A stretch of DNA of 64,000 bases from Vibrio navarrensis (GTDB taxonomy: Bacteria; Pseudomonadota; Gammaproteobacteria; Enterobacterales; Vibrionaceae): contig NZ_CP065217.1 in assembly GCF_015767675.1 (NCBI RefSeq), positions 1,054,001-1,118,000 of the forward strand, written 5' to 3'. Positions 20,793 through 30,320 of the stretch are shown piece after piece. How positions within the stretch are numbered: the stretch's first letter is position 1; the number at the start of each line of letters is the position of its first letter. The notes beneath the pieces were generated by a model. That model did not search any database, was not told the origin of the DNA, and saw only the letters and a list, made by a program, of their open reading frames with translations. The position numbers were made by a program, and so were the translations under genes.

Positions 20793-21686
20793 ATGGCGTG
20801 GTTTTCTTGGCAGCAAGCCAAACAACTTGATCCCAGTTTGAAGGCGGTAGCGGAGTTTTTTGTACCCGCTCCCGCACAAGTTCAAACGGTGACGGGAGGG
20901 TTAACCAATCGTTGTTGGAAAATCCTTGATGCCAATGGAAAAGCGTATGTTTGGAGGCCTGCCAGCAAAGTCTGTCAGGCTTTTTCTATTTCTCGTTACA
21001 GCGAATATCAGATTCTGGCGGCAATAGCACCATTAAAAATCGGACCCAAGCCGATTTTGGTCAACGAGCAGGGCTTGTTGGTCGAATGGCTGGAAGGCGT
21101 GACCATGCGCGGCGCGGCCTCTATCGATACCTTACTGAAAACCTGCATTAAGATTCACGAATTTGATACGCATGGTTTACCGCTTGCGCCGTTTAGTTAC
21201 ACCGCGAGGGTGGATCACTACTGGATGCAGCTTGACGGTCACTACTTGGGGAGTGAATTTGAGAATTTGTATCAACAATGGCGTATGGCTCCTTCCATTG
21301 AGCCTTTGCCCGTCGCCCTTTGTCATTTTGACTTAGGGGACTATAACTTAGTTAAAGGTCCGGATGGGGTGAAAGCGATTGACTGGGAATATGCCGCTTT
21401 GGCTGATCCTAGGTTGGATGTCGCGTTGGTGATTCAAGTTGCCGGGGAAAACGTGTTTGAGTCGGTATGTCGTTACTGCCAGTTGAGAGAGATAGACGAC
21501 ATCGATTTGTGGCTTGATGGTGTGAAAGCGTGGCAGCCGCGTTTAACCATGATGGCGATGCTGTGGTACCTACTTGCCGACAAGCTTTGGGGTGGTGAAG
21601 AATATTTGCTCAGTGCCAAGCAAATGCTGCATACATTATGTCACGAGGATCACTGTTTACAGCCTCAACCCGGTTTACCACTTTAA
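20793..21686 (+). CDS. thiK: Thiamine kinase / APH-family phosphotransferase
   Basis: A 297-residue cytoplasmic kinase of the choline/aminoglycoside kinase fold. In the YcfN/ThiK subfamily it phosphorylates salvaged thiamine. The catalytic loop CHFDLGDYN (177-185) and the metal motif IDWEYA (196-201) are intact. The ATG at 20793 is chosen over a GTG at 20781, because TGAGG (20782-20786) lies 6 bases before it and overlaps the GTG. It sits in the lpoB-thiK order known from E. coli. nagZ, which follows thiK in E. coli, is absent here. A lysophospholipid or choline substrate cannot be excluded by sequence. Confidence 0.8.
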   Translation: MAWFSWQQAKQLDPSLKAVAEFFVPAPAQVQTVTGGLTNRCWKILDANGKAYVWRPASKVCQAFSISRYSEYQILAAIAPLKIGPKPILVNEQGLLVEWLEGVTMRGAASIDTLLKTCIKIHEFDTHGLPLAPFSYTARVDHYWMQLDGHYLGSEFENLYQQWRMAPSIEPLPVALCHFDLGDYNLVKGPDGVKAIDWEYAALADPRLDVALVIQVAGENVFESVCRYCQLREIDDIDLWLDGVKAWQPRLTMMAMLWYLLADKLWGGEEYLLSAKQMLHTLCHEDHCLQPQPGLPL

Positions 21687-21744
21687 ACCCCTGCTAATCG
21701 TGGTAGATTTATGGCGATACCCAAGCTTAAAGTGAGAGGGAACT

Positions 21745-22287
21745 ATGATTATCTATCTTCATGGCTATGATTCAACCAGCCCTGGAAATCACGAAAAAGT
21801 GTTGCAATTGCAGTTTATTGACCCCGATGTACGTTTTGTTAATTACAGTACCTTACATCCGAAGCATGATATGCAGCATTTATTAAAAGAAGTGCATAAA
21901 GCCATTGAACAGTCTGAGGATCCCGAGCCGATTATTTGTGGTGTCGGTCTGGGTGGCTACTGGTCCGAACGCATTGGCTTTTTGTGTGGCATCAAACAGG
22001 TGATTTTCAATCCGAATCTTCACCCGGAAAACAACATGCAAGGGCGTATTGATCGCCCTGAAGAGTACGAAGATATTGCAACAAAATGTGTCGAAAAGTT
22101 CCGCATGAAAAATCAAGGTCGTTGTTTAGTGATCCTGTCGCGCAACGACGAAGTGCATGACAACAATCTAACGGCAGAAGCGTTGCAAGACTACTACTCC
22201 ATCATTTGGGACGAGAAAGAGAGTCACAAATTCAAAAAGATTTCTCAGCATCTGCAAGCGATGAAAGCATTTAAAGAAGCGCTATAG
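21745..22287 (+). CDS. ycfP: YcfP (UPF0227) alpha/beta-hydrolase-like protein
   Basis: A 180-residue protein of the YcfP/UPF0227 family with an esterase-like fold: [10 protein letters not shown] near the N-terminus and GVGLGGYW at the nucleophile elbow. The elbow serine is replaced by leucine (GxGLGG instead of GxSxGG), which is normal for this family and argues against ordinary esterase activity. GAGGG precedes the ATG. It follows thiK and precedes ndh as in enterics. A terminator lies 54 bases downstream. The function remains unknown. Confidence 0.88.
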   Translation: MIIYLHGYDSTSPGNHEKVLQLQFIDPDVRFVNYSTLHPKHDMQHLLKEVHKAIEQSEDPEPIICGVGLGGYWSERIGFLCGIKQVIFNPNLHPENNMQGRIDRPEEYEDIATKCVEKFRMKNQGRCLVILSRNDEVHDNNLTAEALQDYYSIIWDEKESHKFKKISQHLQAMKAFKEAL

Positions 22288-22340
22288 CGACCTCGTGTAC
22301 CATCACAATGGATATTCTTGCAATAGAATATCAAACACCA

Positions 22341-22368
22341 TCAGCCCCTTTTGGGGCTGAGCTTTTAT
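22341..22368 (+). terminator. Terminator after ycfP
   Basis: Perfect 8-bp stem TCAGCCCC/GGGGCTGA with a TTTT loop, followed by GCTTTTA. Confidence 0.8.
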
Positions 22369-22780
22369 AAGTGCAACTCATTTGATGATTGTTGAAAGAT
22401 AATCGACCACTAAGCGGTCTCATCCTATTGTCTCTGCTCCTTTTTTAGCGTTACACGCCGAAGGATTATTCTGGTGTTAGCGCTCACAACAATGGATTTT
22501 TGTTGCGGTAAGGGGCTAGCGCTATATAATGTCACGCTATAAAATAATTTGATAAATATCAAAAAAAATTGAGAGCGAGAGTTTAACTTGCCCGATATGT
22601 GTGCTGTTTCAAATATTGTGCTGCACTTTGATTCTTAACGTAACAGAACGCCCTTTGATAACCCGTGACCCAGTGTCACACATAACAAGATTTATCCGTT
22701 GGATGCGCTTCGCTGAAATCATTAATCGGCTGAACGCGGTCGGGCGGACCCCATTTTTTATTTTGTAGAGGATTATCACT
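22369..22780 (+). promoter_or_regulatory. ndh leader region: sigma-70 promoter and long 5' untranslated region
   Basis: No protein gene is supported in this 412-base stretch. TTGCGG (22503-22508), a 16-bp spacer and a perfect TATAAT (22525-22530) make a good sigma-70 promoter with a start near 22537, leaving a leader of about 240 bases before the GTG of ndh. The FNR box lies just inside the transcript. I see no known riboswitch in the leader. Confidence 0.6.
22549..22562 (+). promoter_or_regulatory. Perfect FNR box upstream of ndh
   Basis: TTGATAAATATCAA is an exact match to the FNR consensus TTGAT-N4-ATCAA. It lies about 12-25 bases downstream of the predicted start point of the TATAAT promoter, a position suited to repression. 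E. coli ndh is repressed by FNR without oxygen, so the same logic is inferred here. Confidence 0.85.
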
Positions 22781-24070
22781 GTGACACGAATTATCGTTGT
22801 TGGCGGCGGTGCTGGCGGCCTTGAACTGGCCACTAAACTGGGCCGCACATTGGGTCGTAAAAAACGCGCCCAAATTACCCTAGTCGATCGTAAATCAAGC
22901 CATTTATGGAAACCCTTGTTGCACGAAGTGGCAACGGGATCGCTGGATGAAGGCGTGGATGCGCTCAGTTACCGTGCGCACGCGAAAAACCACAGCTTCG
23001 ATTTTCAGCTAGGCAGCCTGTGTGGCATCGATCGTCAACGCAAAGTGATTACACTGAGTGAGCTGACCGATGAACATGGTGAGCTGCTACTGCCAGGTCG
23101 CGAACTGGAGTACGACATTCTTGTGCTGGCAATCGGTTCAACGTCTAACGATTTCAATACTCCTGGGGTAAAAGAGCACTGTATCTTCCTCGACAGCCCG
23201 GAGCAGGCACACCGTTTTCGCACGGAAATGAACAACCAGTTCCTCAAACTGCACGCGAAAAATGGTCAGGGAACTGTCGATATCGCGATTGTGGGTGCCG
23301 GCGCAACCGGTGTTGAACTCTCCGCAGAGCTGCATAATGCGCTTAAAGAGCTGCGCACTTACGGATTTGGTGACCTAGATTCGAGTAAGCTCAATGTCAA
23401 CTTAGTGGAAGCGGGTGAGCGCATTTTGCCTGCGTTGCCGCCACGCATCTCTTCGGCTGCGCATCATGAACTGGTGAAGCTTGGCGTGAATGTTCGCACT
23501 GCGACTATGGTGACCAAAGCTGAAGCCGATGGCTTAACTACCAAAGATGGCGAGAAGATCTCAGCGCAAATCATGGTTTGGGCGGCCGGAATTAAAGCCC
23601 CTGATTTCATGAAAGAGATTGCGGGTTTGGAAACTAACCGTATCAATCAGCTGGTGGTGAAGAACACATTACAAACCACTCGCGATGACGACATTTTTGT
23701 TATCGGTGATTTGGCGCAATGCACGCAGCATGATGGCAAATTTGTACCGCCTCGCGCTCAAGCCGCGCACCAAATGGCGAGTCACGCGTTTAGCAACATC
23801 GTTGCCAAACTCAACGGACGTGAGTTGAAGGACTATGTGTACAAAGATCATGGTTCGCTGGTTTCATTGAGCCGTTTCTCGACGGTAGGTAGCCTGATGG
23901 GTAACCTCACCAAAGGCTCAATGATGGTGGAAGGGCGCATTGCGCGCGTGGTGTATATTTCGCTTTATCGCATGCACCAAATGGCGCTGCATGGTGTGTT
24001 CAAAACCGGTCTGATGATGCTAGTGGGGCGGATCAACCGCGTGCTTCGTCCAAACCTCAAGCTGCACTAA
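22781..24070 (+). CDS. ndh: Type II NADH:quinone oxidoreductase
   Basis: A 429-residue non-proton-pumping flavoprotein that passes electrons from NADH to ubiquinone at the inner membrane. It has an N-terminal FAD site GGGAGG (8-13), a second nucleotide site [13 protein letters not shown] near residue 170 for NADH, an FAD-binding FVIGDLAQC motif, and an amphipathic C-terminal region for membrane attachment. The GTG start at 22781 is supported by AGAGG about 10 bases upstream and by the FAD motif directly after it. It is preceded by an FNR box and followed by a terminator, so it is monocistronic and probably repressed without oxygen. Confidence 0.95.
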   Translation: MTRIIVVGGGAGGLELATKLGRTLGRKKRAQITLVDRKSSHLWKPLLHEVATGSLDEGVDALSYRAHAKNHSFDFQLGSLCGIDRQRKVITLSELTDEHGELLLPGRELEYDILVLAIGSTSNDFNTPGVKEHCIFLDSPEQAHRFRTEMNNQFLKLHAKNGQGTVDIAIVGAGATGVELSAELHNALKELRTYGFGDLDSSKLNVNLVEAGERILPALPPRISSAAHHELVKLGVNVRTATMVTKAEADGLTTKDGEKISAQIMVWAAGIKAPDFMKEIAGLETNRINQLVVKNTLQTTRDDDIFVIGDLAQCTQHDGKFVPPRAQAAHQMASHAFSNIVAKLNGRELKDYVYKDHGSLVSLSRFSTVGSLMGNLTKGSMMVEGRIARVVYISLYRMHQMALHGVFKTGLMMLVGRINRVLRPNLKLH

Positions 24071-24090
24071 TTCATCGCATGAACGTAAAG

Positions 24091-24118
24091 CCGGAGCATT
24101 TTCGCTCCGGTTTTTTTC
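24091..24118 (+). terminator. Terminator after ndh
   Basis: A 7-bp stem CCGGAGC/GCTCCGG with a 6-nt loop and a run of seven T. Confidence 0.9.
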
Positions 24119-24310
24119 GGCAGTACACTAAGGTACAGCAAAGCTCTCTGGTGCACTTAATCAGCTCAGACATATTGCTCGTCTAGAGATCTCTAGTCAG
24201 GTTTTCGTCCAGTAGAAGGTATATCCCCAAAAACGTTCCGTATTTGTCAGCGGCCTGCTTGGTTATAATGCGTGCCCAATTTCCCTGTGTCGTCATTAAA
24301 AGGTCATACC

Positions 24311-25294
24311 ATGAGTCAATATGTTGTCTGTGCGCTCTACAAGTTTGTTGAGCTCAACCATTACCAAGAGCTAAGAGCGCCGCTGCTGGCACTGATGGAA
24401 GAGAACCACATTCGCGGCACATTACTGCTGGCGCAAGAAGGCATTAACGGCACAGTCGCTTCTTCGCGCCAAGGGATTGATGCGCTGTTGGCGTGGCTAG
24501 ACAGCGAGCCAAGTTTAAAAGGTACGGTGTATAAAGAGTCTTTTGCCTCTGAGCAGCCGTTTAACCGCACTAAGGTCAAACTCAAGAAAGAGATTGTGAC
24601 CATGGGCGTTGAAGGCATCGATCCGCGTCATGTGGTAGGCACTTACGTCAAACCGCAAGATTGGAACCAGCTCATCTCCGATCCGGAAGTATTGGTGGTG
24701 GATACGCGCAATGATTACGAAGTACAGCTCGGTACGTTTAAAAACGCGCTCAACCCGAAAACCGAGACGTTCCGCGAGTTTCCACACTATGTGAAGGAAA
24801 ACCTTGATCCGCAAAAGCATAAGAAAGTTGCCATGTTCTGTACTGGCGGGATCCGCTGCGAAAAATCCACGGCCTATTTGAAAGAGCAAGGGTTTGACGA
24901 GGTGTATCACCTTGAAGGCGGCATCTTGAAATACCTTGAAGAAGTGCCGCAAGAGCAAAGCCTGTGGCAAGGCGATTGCTATGTGTTTGACGGACGAGTA
25001 GCGGTCGGACATGGCTTGTCTGAGAGTGACTATCAAGTCTGTAATGCTTGTCGTCTACCGATTACCGAGGACGACAAACAGAGCGAGCAGTATGAACAAG
25101 GGGTCAGTTGTCCGCGCTGTTTTGGGACGCACACAGAAGAGCAATTAGCGCGTTTTCGTGAGCGTGAGAAGCAAGTTCAATTGGCGAAACTGCGCGGTGA
25201 ATGCCACATTGGTGAAGAGAGCGCACAGGTGATTGAAGCTCGTCGAGCGGAAAAACTGGCGCGCAAAGCCGCGCAGCGTAACCAGAAAGGCTAA
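24311..25294 (+). CDS. trhO: tRNA uridine(34) hydroxylase TrhO (rhodanese family)
   Basis: A 327-residue enzyme of the YceA/TrhO family, which hydroxylates U34 of tRNAs using oxygen on the path to 5-methoxy- or 5-carboxymethoxy-uridine. An N-terminal acylphosphatase-like domain (1-95) is followed by a rhodanese domain with the loop CTGGIRCEK (C177-K185) and a C-terminal zinc-finger-like part (CNACRLP and CPRCFG). The start is placed at the ATG of [12 protein letters not shown] (24311), with AAAGG upstream; an extended in-frame reading from 24272 has no ribosome site and does not match the family. The gene stands alone. Confidence 0.93.
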   Translation: MSQYVVCALYKFVELNHYQELRAPLLALMEENHIRGTLLLAQEGINGTVASSRQGIDALLAWLDSEPSLKGTVYKESFASEQPFNRTKVKLKKEIVTMGVEGIDPRHVVGTYVKPQDWNQLISDPEVLVVDTRNDYEVQLGTFKNALNPKTETFREFPHYVKENLDPQKHKKVAMFCTGGIRCEKSTAYLKEQGFDEVYHLEGGILKYLEEVPQEQSLWQGDCYVFDGRVAVGHGLSESDYQVCNACRLPITEDDKQSEQYEQGVSCPRCFGTHTEEQLARFREREKQVQLAKLRGECHIGEESAQVIEARRAEKLARKAAQRNQKG

Positions 25295-25339
25295 CCCTGT
25301 GGGCAATAAAAAGGCTGATTTAGCCAATAAACGCTAACC

Positions 25340-25373
25340 AACACAAAGGAGCGCCATGGTGCTCCTTTGTGTT
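25340..25373. terminator. Long hairpin between trhO and the convergent acetyltransferase gene
   Basis: A perfect 13-bp stem AACACAAAGGAGC/GCTCCTTTGTGTT (25340-25373) with an 8-nt loop. The flanking T-tracts are weak on both strands. Its position between convergent genes suggests bidirectional termination. Confidence 0.65.
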
Positions 25374-25402
25374 ATTTCACATTAAATGACGGCGATAAAC
25401 GA

Positions 25403-25951
25403 CTAGATCAGATCACTGGGAATTAACGAATAGACCACACCGTCTCTTGGTTCGCCGTGAAAAAGGAAACGATGGCGAGCGATCGATTCTCGTTTGGCAT
25501 GACAGCGTTCAATCAGTTTTTGACTGGCAAGGTTTGCAGGATCGCAGACAATTTCAATACGGCTCACCTGCAACTTGGCAAAGCAGAACTCGACTAAAGC
25601 GGTGATCGCCTCTCTCGCGTTTCCTTGACGCTGATACTTATCCGCAATCCAATAACCAATGCTGACCATATTATAGGTGTGATAAAGCTCATTAATCGCC
25701 ACCATTCCGAGTAATTGCCCATTCTCGCGATGAAAAATGCCAAAGCCGTACCCATCGGCTTTTACCCAGTTTAGGCGGGTGGTCAGCAAGAACTGCTGCG
25801 CCTCTGTGAGAGTGAAATCGGCATGGCACCAATCGACCCATTGATGTAGCGATGGCGAAGTGCGAATGAGCTTTGCCAAAGGTTCGGCTTCATTGGCGTT
25901 GATGAGGCGCAGGCAAAGGTGTGACGTAATGATTTGAAAATCTGGGCTCAT
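25403..25951 (-). CDS. RimJ/RimL-type GNAT N-acetyltransferase
   Basis: A 182-residue acetyl-CoA-dependent acetyltransferase of the RimJ/RimL branch, whose members acetylate N-termini of ribosomal proteins or other amines. The acetyl-CoA loop is seen in YQRQGNAREAI, preceded by IGYWI, with the late SQKLIERCHAKRES motif that is common in the subfamily. The ATG at 25951 is preferred over a TTG at 25966: AGAGG lies 5 bases before the ATG and falls inside the longer reading. It is convergent with trhO and lies downstream of the csiV terminator. The substrate is not determinable from sequence. Confidence 0.85.
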   Translation of the reverse strand: MSPDFQIITSHLCLRLINANEAEPLAKLIRTSPSLHQWVDWCHADFTLTEAQQFLLTTRLNWVKADGYGFGIFHRENGQLLGMVAINELYHTYNMVSIGYWIADKYQRQGNAREAITALVEFCFAKLQVSRIEIVCDPANLASQKLIERCHAKRESIARHRFLFHGEPRDGVVYSLIPSDLI

Positions 25952-26024
25952 GTTGACCTCTTTCAACGTTCGTTGATTTCGCTCCCCAGAACAGGCAAAA
26001 GTCTTGTTGTGGCGTTTGGGAGAA

Positions 26025-26052
26025 TAAACAAAAGCCCTCGTTTGAGGGCTTT
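26025..26052 (-). terminator. Terminator of the plzB-mfd-csiV operon
   Basis: Perfect 9-bp stem AAAGCCCTC/GAGGGCTTT with a GTTT loop; read on the minus strand it ends in CTTTTGTTTATT. It lies about 20 bases after the csiV stop. Confidence 0.85.
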
Positions 26053-26071
26053 GAATAGACGTAAATCGGTT

Positions 26072-26842
26072 TTACTCCACGCGGCGAACTTGAATCACGA
26101 TGCCCAGTAACGGATGGTCTAGGTAGTGGGTTTCACCACTGCGCATACGGCGTTTTTGATCCATGCGGTAGCTTTTGAGGAACTGTTCTACTTGTACCGT
26201 GGGAGAGACTTGCGCCAAGTTCCCTAGTTGTACATTGCCATCCACTTGGCCAAGCTGTTCGATGTTTTCATCCAGTGGGCTGGATTCCAGCTTCACTTCA
26301 CGTACGCTAGGCGCTTTGAGATCTAAGGTGCTTTCAACGAACAGATAGTGCTGCACATAAACTTGCAAAGTACCGTCAAGTTCGTACAACGGGTTGTCGA
26401 TACGCACTTCGGTAATGCCATCGGCAACGACCTGCTCTGGCTCGGCCTGCTTTTCACTGCCGTCAGGATTAAACTGCGCAGAGTAATCCTTACCACCTAA
26501 AATGCGAAAAATGGGCGCCGAGTTTCTGCCTTTGTCATCTTGTCGCCAAGCCGTGTGCAGCAACACGGTGAATCCTGCATGTCTGTCGAGCGTCTCTTTT
26601 TGCGAACGCAATTGGTACTGCTCATAAGGCAACATCTGTACGCCCTTAGCTTCACGATAAGCGGCGTCCTGAAACTCATGTGCTTGCGCTTTATTGATCT
26701 CCGGCAGTTGGTTTGGCCAGGATTCATTAGTCTGCTGGGCATCGAGGTTACGTTTGAAAATGATAACCTCGATATCAAATTGTCTCTGCGCCCATGAAGG
26801 GAGTGACACACAAAGAAGGAGCAGAGGGATCAAGAATCTCAT
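26072..26842 (-). CDS. csiV: Peptidoglycan-binding PBP1A activator CsiV
   Basis: A 256-residue secreted protein with a clear signal peptide (MRFLIPLLLLCVSLPSWA, cleaved after residue 18), beginning with the family-typical RQFDIEVIIFKR. In V. cholerae CsiV binds peptidoglycan and is needed, with LpoA, for PBP1A function and cell-wall integrity. The C-terminus (HPLLGIVIQVRRVE) matches the conserved DUF2803 ending. The start lies 7 bases after the mfd stop, so it is cotranscribed with mfd. A terminator follows. Its coupling to a DNA repair gene has no obvious functional reason. Confidence 0.88.
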   Translation of the reverse strand: MRFLIPLLLLCVSLPSWAQRQFDIEVIIFKRNLDAQQTNESWPNQLPEINKAQAHEFQDAAYREAKGVQMLPYEQYQLRSQKETLDRHAGFTVLLHTAWRQDDKGRNSAPIFRILGGKDYSAQFNPDGSEKQAEPEQVVADGITEVRIDNPLYELDGTLQVYVQHYLFVESTLDLKAPSVREVKLESSPLDENIEQLGQVDGNVQLGNLAQVSPTVQVEQFLKSYRMDQKRRMRSGETHYLDHPLLGIVIQVRRVE

Positions 26843-26849
26843 CGGATAA

Positions 26850-29800
26850 CTAGCTCACTGGTAATAAATTCTGATTAAACTCGTTCAGTAAATCGCGAAT
26901 AAACTGAACACGTTGGCGTCGGTCGGTCAATGGTACGCTAAACTTGAACTTAGTTGGACCTTCCATTGCAAATTTTTTCGGCTGCGACTGCAATAGTCTG
27001 ACCAAATACGCGGGGTTTATGTCAGCGTTGGGATAAAATTCGATAAACCCGCCTTTATCATGCGCTTCGATCTTTTTCACTTTGATGTTGGCGGCAAGAA
27101 TCTTTAACTCGGCGATGGCCAACAGATTCTTCGCCGCGTCGGGCAGCAAACCAAAACGGTCGATCAATTCCACTTTGAGCTCGTTGAGTTCCTCTTCGCC
27201 TACCACGCTAGCAATGCGTTTATACATCGACAAACGACTGTTGACGTCGGGGATGTAATCATCCGGGAGCAGGGCGGGTATGCGGATCTCGACTTCGGTT
27301 TGCTCACGTAAAAGCTCATCCAGTGACGGTTCTTTGCCTTCTTTCAAGGCTTGAACCGCTTGCTCAAGCATCTCCATGTAAAGTGAGAAACCGACCGATT
27401 GGATCTGACCGCTCTGTTCTTCGCCGAGAAGCTCACCTGCGCCGCGGATTTCAAGATCGTGGGTAGCCAGTGTAAAACCCGCACCTAAATCTTCCAGTGA
27501 GGCAATCGCATCAAGACGTTTGATCGCATCTTTGGTCATGGATTTGGGATGCGGTGTGAGCAAGTAAGCGTAAGCTTGGTGGTGCGAGCGACCCACACGG
27601 CCACGTAGCTGATGCAGTTGGGCGAGGCCAAGATTGTCAGCGCGATCCATGATAATGGTGTTGGCGGTGGGGACGTCGATACCCGTTTCGATGATGGTGG
27701 TACACACCAGCAAATTAAAACGTTGATGGTAGAAATCGTTCATCACGCGCTCAAGTTCACGTTCACGCATCTGGCCGTGGGCGACGGTAATTCGCGCCTC
27801 TGGCACCAGCTTGGTCAAATCCGCTGCGACTTTCTCGATGGTTTCCACTTGATTGTGCAGGAAGTAAACCTGACCACCGCGCATGATTTCACGCAGGATC
27901 GCTTCTCGCACGATCGCATCATCGTGCTCGCGCACAAAGGTTTTGATCGACAGACGACGCGCTGGTGGAGTGGCGATGATGGACAAATCGCGCATGCCGC
28001 TCATTGCCATATTGAGTGTGCGCGGGATAGGCGTCGCAGTCAGGGTGAGAATGTCAACATCGGCACGCATCGCTTTGACTTTCTCTTTTTGCCGCACGCC
28101 GAAACGGTGCTCTTCATCGACAATCAGCAGGCCAAGATCGCTAAACTTGAGCTCGGACGAAAGCAGTTTGTGCGTGCCGACTAGAATGTCGACTTTGCCA
28201 CTCGCGACATCCTCAAGGATCTGTTTCTGCTCTTTCGCTGATTTAAAGCGCGACAGCACTTCAACCCGAATCGGAAGATTGGCAAAGCGATCGCGGAAGT
28301 TCTCAAAATGCTGCTGGGCAAGCAAGGTCGTTGGAACGAGTACCGCGACTTGTTTGCTGTTGTCGGTGGCGACAAACGCGGCGCGCATGGCCACTTCGGT
28401 TTTACCAAAGCCCACATCACCGCACACCAGACGGTCCATCGCTTTGGCTTGGCACATGTCTGATAACACCGCGTTGATTGCCGTCGTTTGATCGTCCGTT
28501 TCCTCAAAAGGAAAACCGGATTTAAAACTGGCGTACTGGCCACGATCTAACGCAAATTTATAGCCCGGCTTGAGCTCGCGCTTGGCATAGACATCCAGCA
28601 ACTCTGCCGCAACATCGCGCACTTTTTCCGCCGCTTTGCGCCGCGCTTTGGTCCAAGCTTCGCCGCCAAGTTTGTGCAGCGGAGCGCTCTCTTCCGCACC
28701 GCCAGAGTAACGGCTGATGAGGTTTAGCGACGCCACTGGAACGTACAATTTCGCCTCGTTTTGATACTCCAACATCATGTATTCGGCTTTGATGCCGCCC
28801 GCTTCGAGCGTCTCTAAACCGATATAGCGGCCGATACCGTGATCAATGTGCACCACAGGTTGGCCCGGTTTGAGCTCGGCAAGATGACGGATAACGGTAT
28901 CGCTGTTGACGTTACGCTTATCTTTTTTGCGCCGTTGGATGACGCGATCGCCAAGCAGATCGCTTTCGCAGACAAAAGCAAAGCCGCGCTCGGGGTGAAT
29001 AAAGCCGCGTTCAGTGGCGCCGATCACCAAAGTAAAGCGGTTTTCCTGTTGCAACGCTTCATCCAAGCTAGCCGACATCGTCGGACGAAGTTTTATCCCT
29101 TGCAACAGCTCGGTTAAGGCTTCGCGTCGTCCTTCGGACTCCACGGAAAAGACAATTTTTCCGTTAAAGCTTTCGCTAAATTGGCGCAGTTGTGCCAGCG
29201 GCTCTTTGCTGTTTTGTTGCACGGCCAGTTCAGGCAGTGCTTGCAGAGGCAGATTGCAACGGCCAGCTTTCTCTTCAATGGCTGCGACAGAGAGGCACGT
29301 TTGAGCGAATGGCTTGATGCGAGCGTAAAGCTCATCCTTCTTTAGCCACAGTTGCGCTGGCGGCAAGAGGGGGCGCAGCGGGTCGACTTTTTTCTGTTCG
29401 TAGCGGTAATCGACATCACTGAGAAACTGATCCATCGCCAGATCGATGTCGCCGACCGTGATGAAGTGGGAATCGCTAGCGACGTAGTCAAACAAGGTTT
29501 CGGTTTGTTCAAAAAACAGCGGTTGCCAATATTCTATGCCAGCCGGCCAAGTCCCTTTGCTCACTTGCATGTAAACCGATTCTGGTTCACGGCGCGCATC
29601 AAACTGGCTACGCCAGCGAATACGGAAATCTTCAATCGCCGCTTCAGTGGTGGGGAACTCGTGAGCGGGTAACAGGCGAATTTCCTGTACGGCGTCGGTA
29701 GAGCGCTGATTCTCTGGATCGAAGGTGCGAATAGTGTCGATTTCGTCATCAAAGAAATCTATCCGATAGGGGTCATGACTGCCCATTGGATAGAGGTCCA

Positions 29801-30314
29801 AAATGGAACCTCGGCTAGCGTACTCTCCCGGGCCAAATACTTGATCGACGTGGCGATAGCCGGAATTGTCTAATTGCAGGCGAAGTTTTTCCAGTGAATA
29901 GCGATCACCCACTTTGACCATCAAGGTATGTTGCAGCAGGAAATCGCGCGGTGACTGACGCTGAAGTAAGGTGCTGACGGGAACAATGGTGATGCCGTTG
30001 GTTTGCCCCGGCAGTTGGAATAAGGTCGCGATGCGTTCAGAAATAATATCTTGGTGTGGCGAGAAATTGTCGTACGGCAGCGTCTCCCAATCGGGGAACA
30101 CTGTCACCGACTCACGGTAAAACTGTTCGACTTCTGCTTGCAGTTTCAACGCGCTTTGTGGGTCGGGTACCACTAAAACCGTGTGGCTAGTGGCTGCTTT
30201 TGCCAGTTCAGCGATGGAGAGTGCGAGCGATGCGCCCGGTAAGCAGCCAATATGTTTTTTGTCGCCTGCACCGTTTGCGCCGCAGACCGATAAGATAGGT
30301 TGGACAGTTTTCAT
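26850..30314 (-). CDS. mfd: Transcription-repair coupling factor
   Basis: A 1154-residue ATP-dependent translocase that removes RNA polymerase stalled at DNA damage and recruits UvrA. The N-terminal third is UvrB-like (with FSPHQDIISER and the DPYRIDFFDDEIDT stretch); the RNA-polymerase interaction domain follows (about 480-545, HIDHGIGRY); then the RecG-like motor with Walker A GDVGFGKTE (about 635-643), DEEH box (about 734), TATPIPRTL and LRGRVGRSHH. The length is normal for Mfd. It is second in a tight operon: the upstream plzB-like gene ends 6 bases before it and csiV starts 7 bases after it. Confidence 0.98.
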   Translation of the reverse strand: MKTVQPILSVCGANGAGDKKHIGCLPGASLALSIAELAKAATSHTVLVVPDPQSALKLQAEVEQFYRESVTVFPDWETLPYDNFSPHQDIISERIATLFQLPGQTNGITIVPVSTLLQRQSPRDFLLQHTLMVKVGDRYSLEKLRLQLDNSGYRHVDQVFGPGEYASRGSILDLYPMGSHDPYRIDFFDDEIDTIRTFDPENQRSTDAVQEIRLLPAHEFPTTEAAIEDFRIRWRSQFDARREPESVYMQVSKGTWPAGIEYWQPLFFEQTETLFDYVASDSHFITVGDIDLAMDQFLSDVDYRYEQKKVDPLRPLLPPAQLWLKKDELYARIKPFAQTCLSVAAIEEKAGRCNLPLQALPELAVQQNSKEPLAQLRQFSESFNGKIVFSVESEGRREALTELLQGIKLRPTMSASLDEALQQENRFTLVIGATERGFIHPERGFAFVCESDLLGDRVIQRRKKDKRNVNSDTVIRHLAELKPGQPVVHIDHGIGRYIGLETLEAGGIKAEYMMLEYQNEAKLYVPVASLNLISRYSGGAEESAPLHKLGGEAWTKARRKAAEKVRDVAAELLDVYAKRELKPGYKFALDRGQYASFKSGFPFEETDDQTTAINAVLSDMCQAKAMDRLVCGDVGFGKTEVAMRAAFVATDNSKQVAVLVPTTLLAQQHFENFRDRFANLPIRVEVLSRFKSAKEQKQILEDVASGKVDILVGTHKLLSSELKFSDLGLLIVDEEHRFGVRQKEKVKAMRADVDILTLTATPIPRTLNMAMSGMRDLSIIATPPARRLSIKTFVREHDDAIVREAILREIMRGGQVYFLHNQVETIEKVAADLTKLVPEARITVAHGQMRERELERVMNDFYHQRFNLLVCTTIIETGIDVPTANTIIMDRADNLGLAQLHQLRGRVGRSHHQAYAYLLTPHPKSMTKDAIKRLDAIASLEDLGAGFTLATHDLEIRGAGELLGEEQSGQIQSVGFSLYMEMLEQAVQALKEGKEPSLDELLREQTEVEIRIPALLPDDYIPDVNSRLSMYKRIASVVGEEELNELKVELIDRFGLLPDAAKNLLAIAELKILAANIKVKKIEAHDKGGFIEFYPNADINPAYLVRLLQSQPKKFAMEGPTKFKFSVPLTDRRQRVQFIRDLLNEFNQNLLPVS

Positions 30315-30320
30315 TGTGGG

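Noticed and set aside
21955..21985. YcfP as a normal serine esterase
   Set aside because: The elbow reads GVGLGGYW, with no serine nucleophile, as in the rest of its family.
27612..28491. Plus-strand frames of about 190-200 codons inside mfd
   Set aside because: They are antisense shadows of the Mfd motor domain with no ribosome site and no recognisable protein features.
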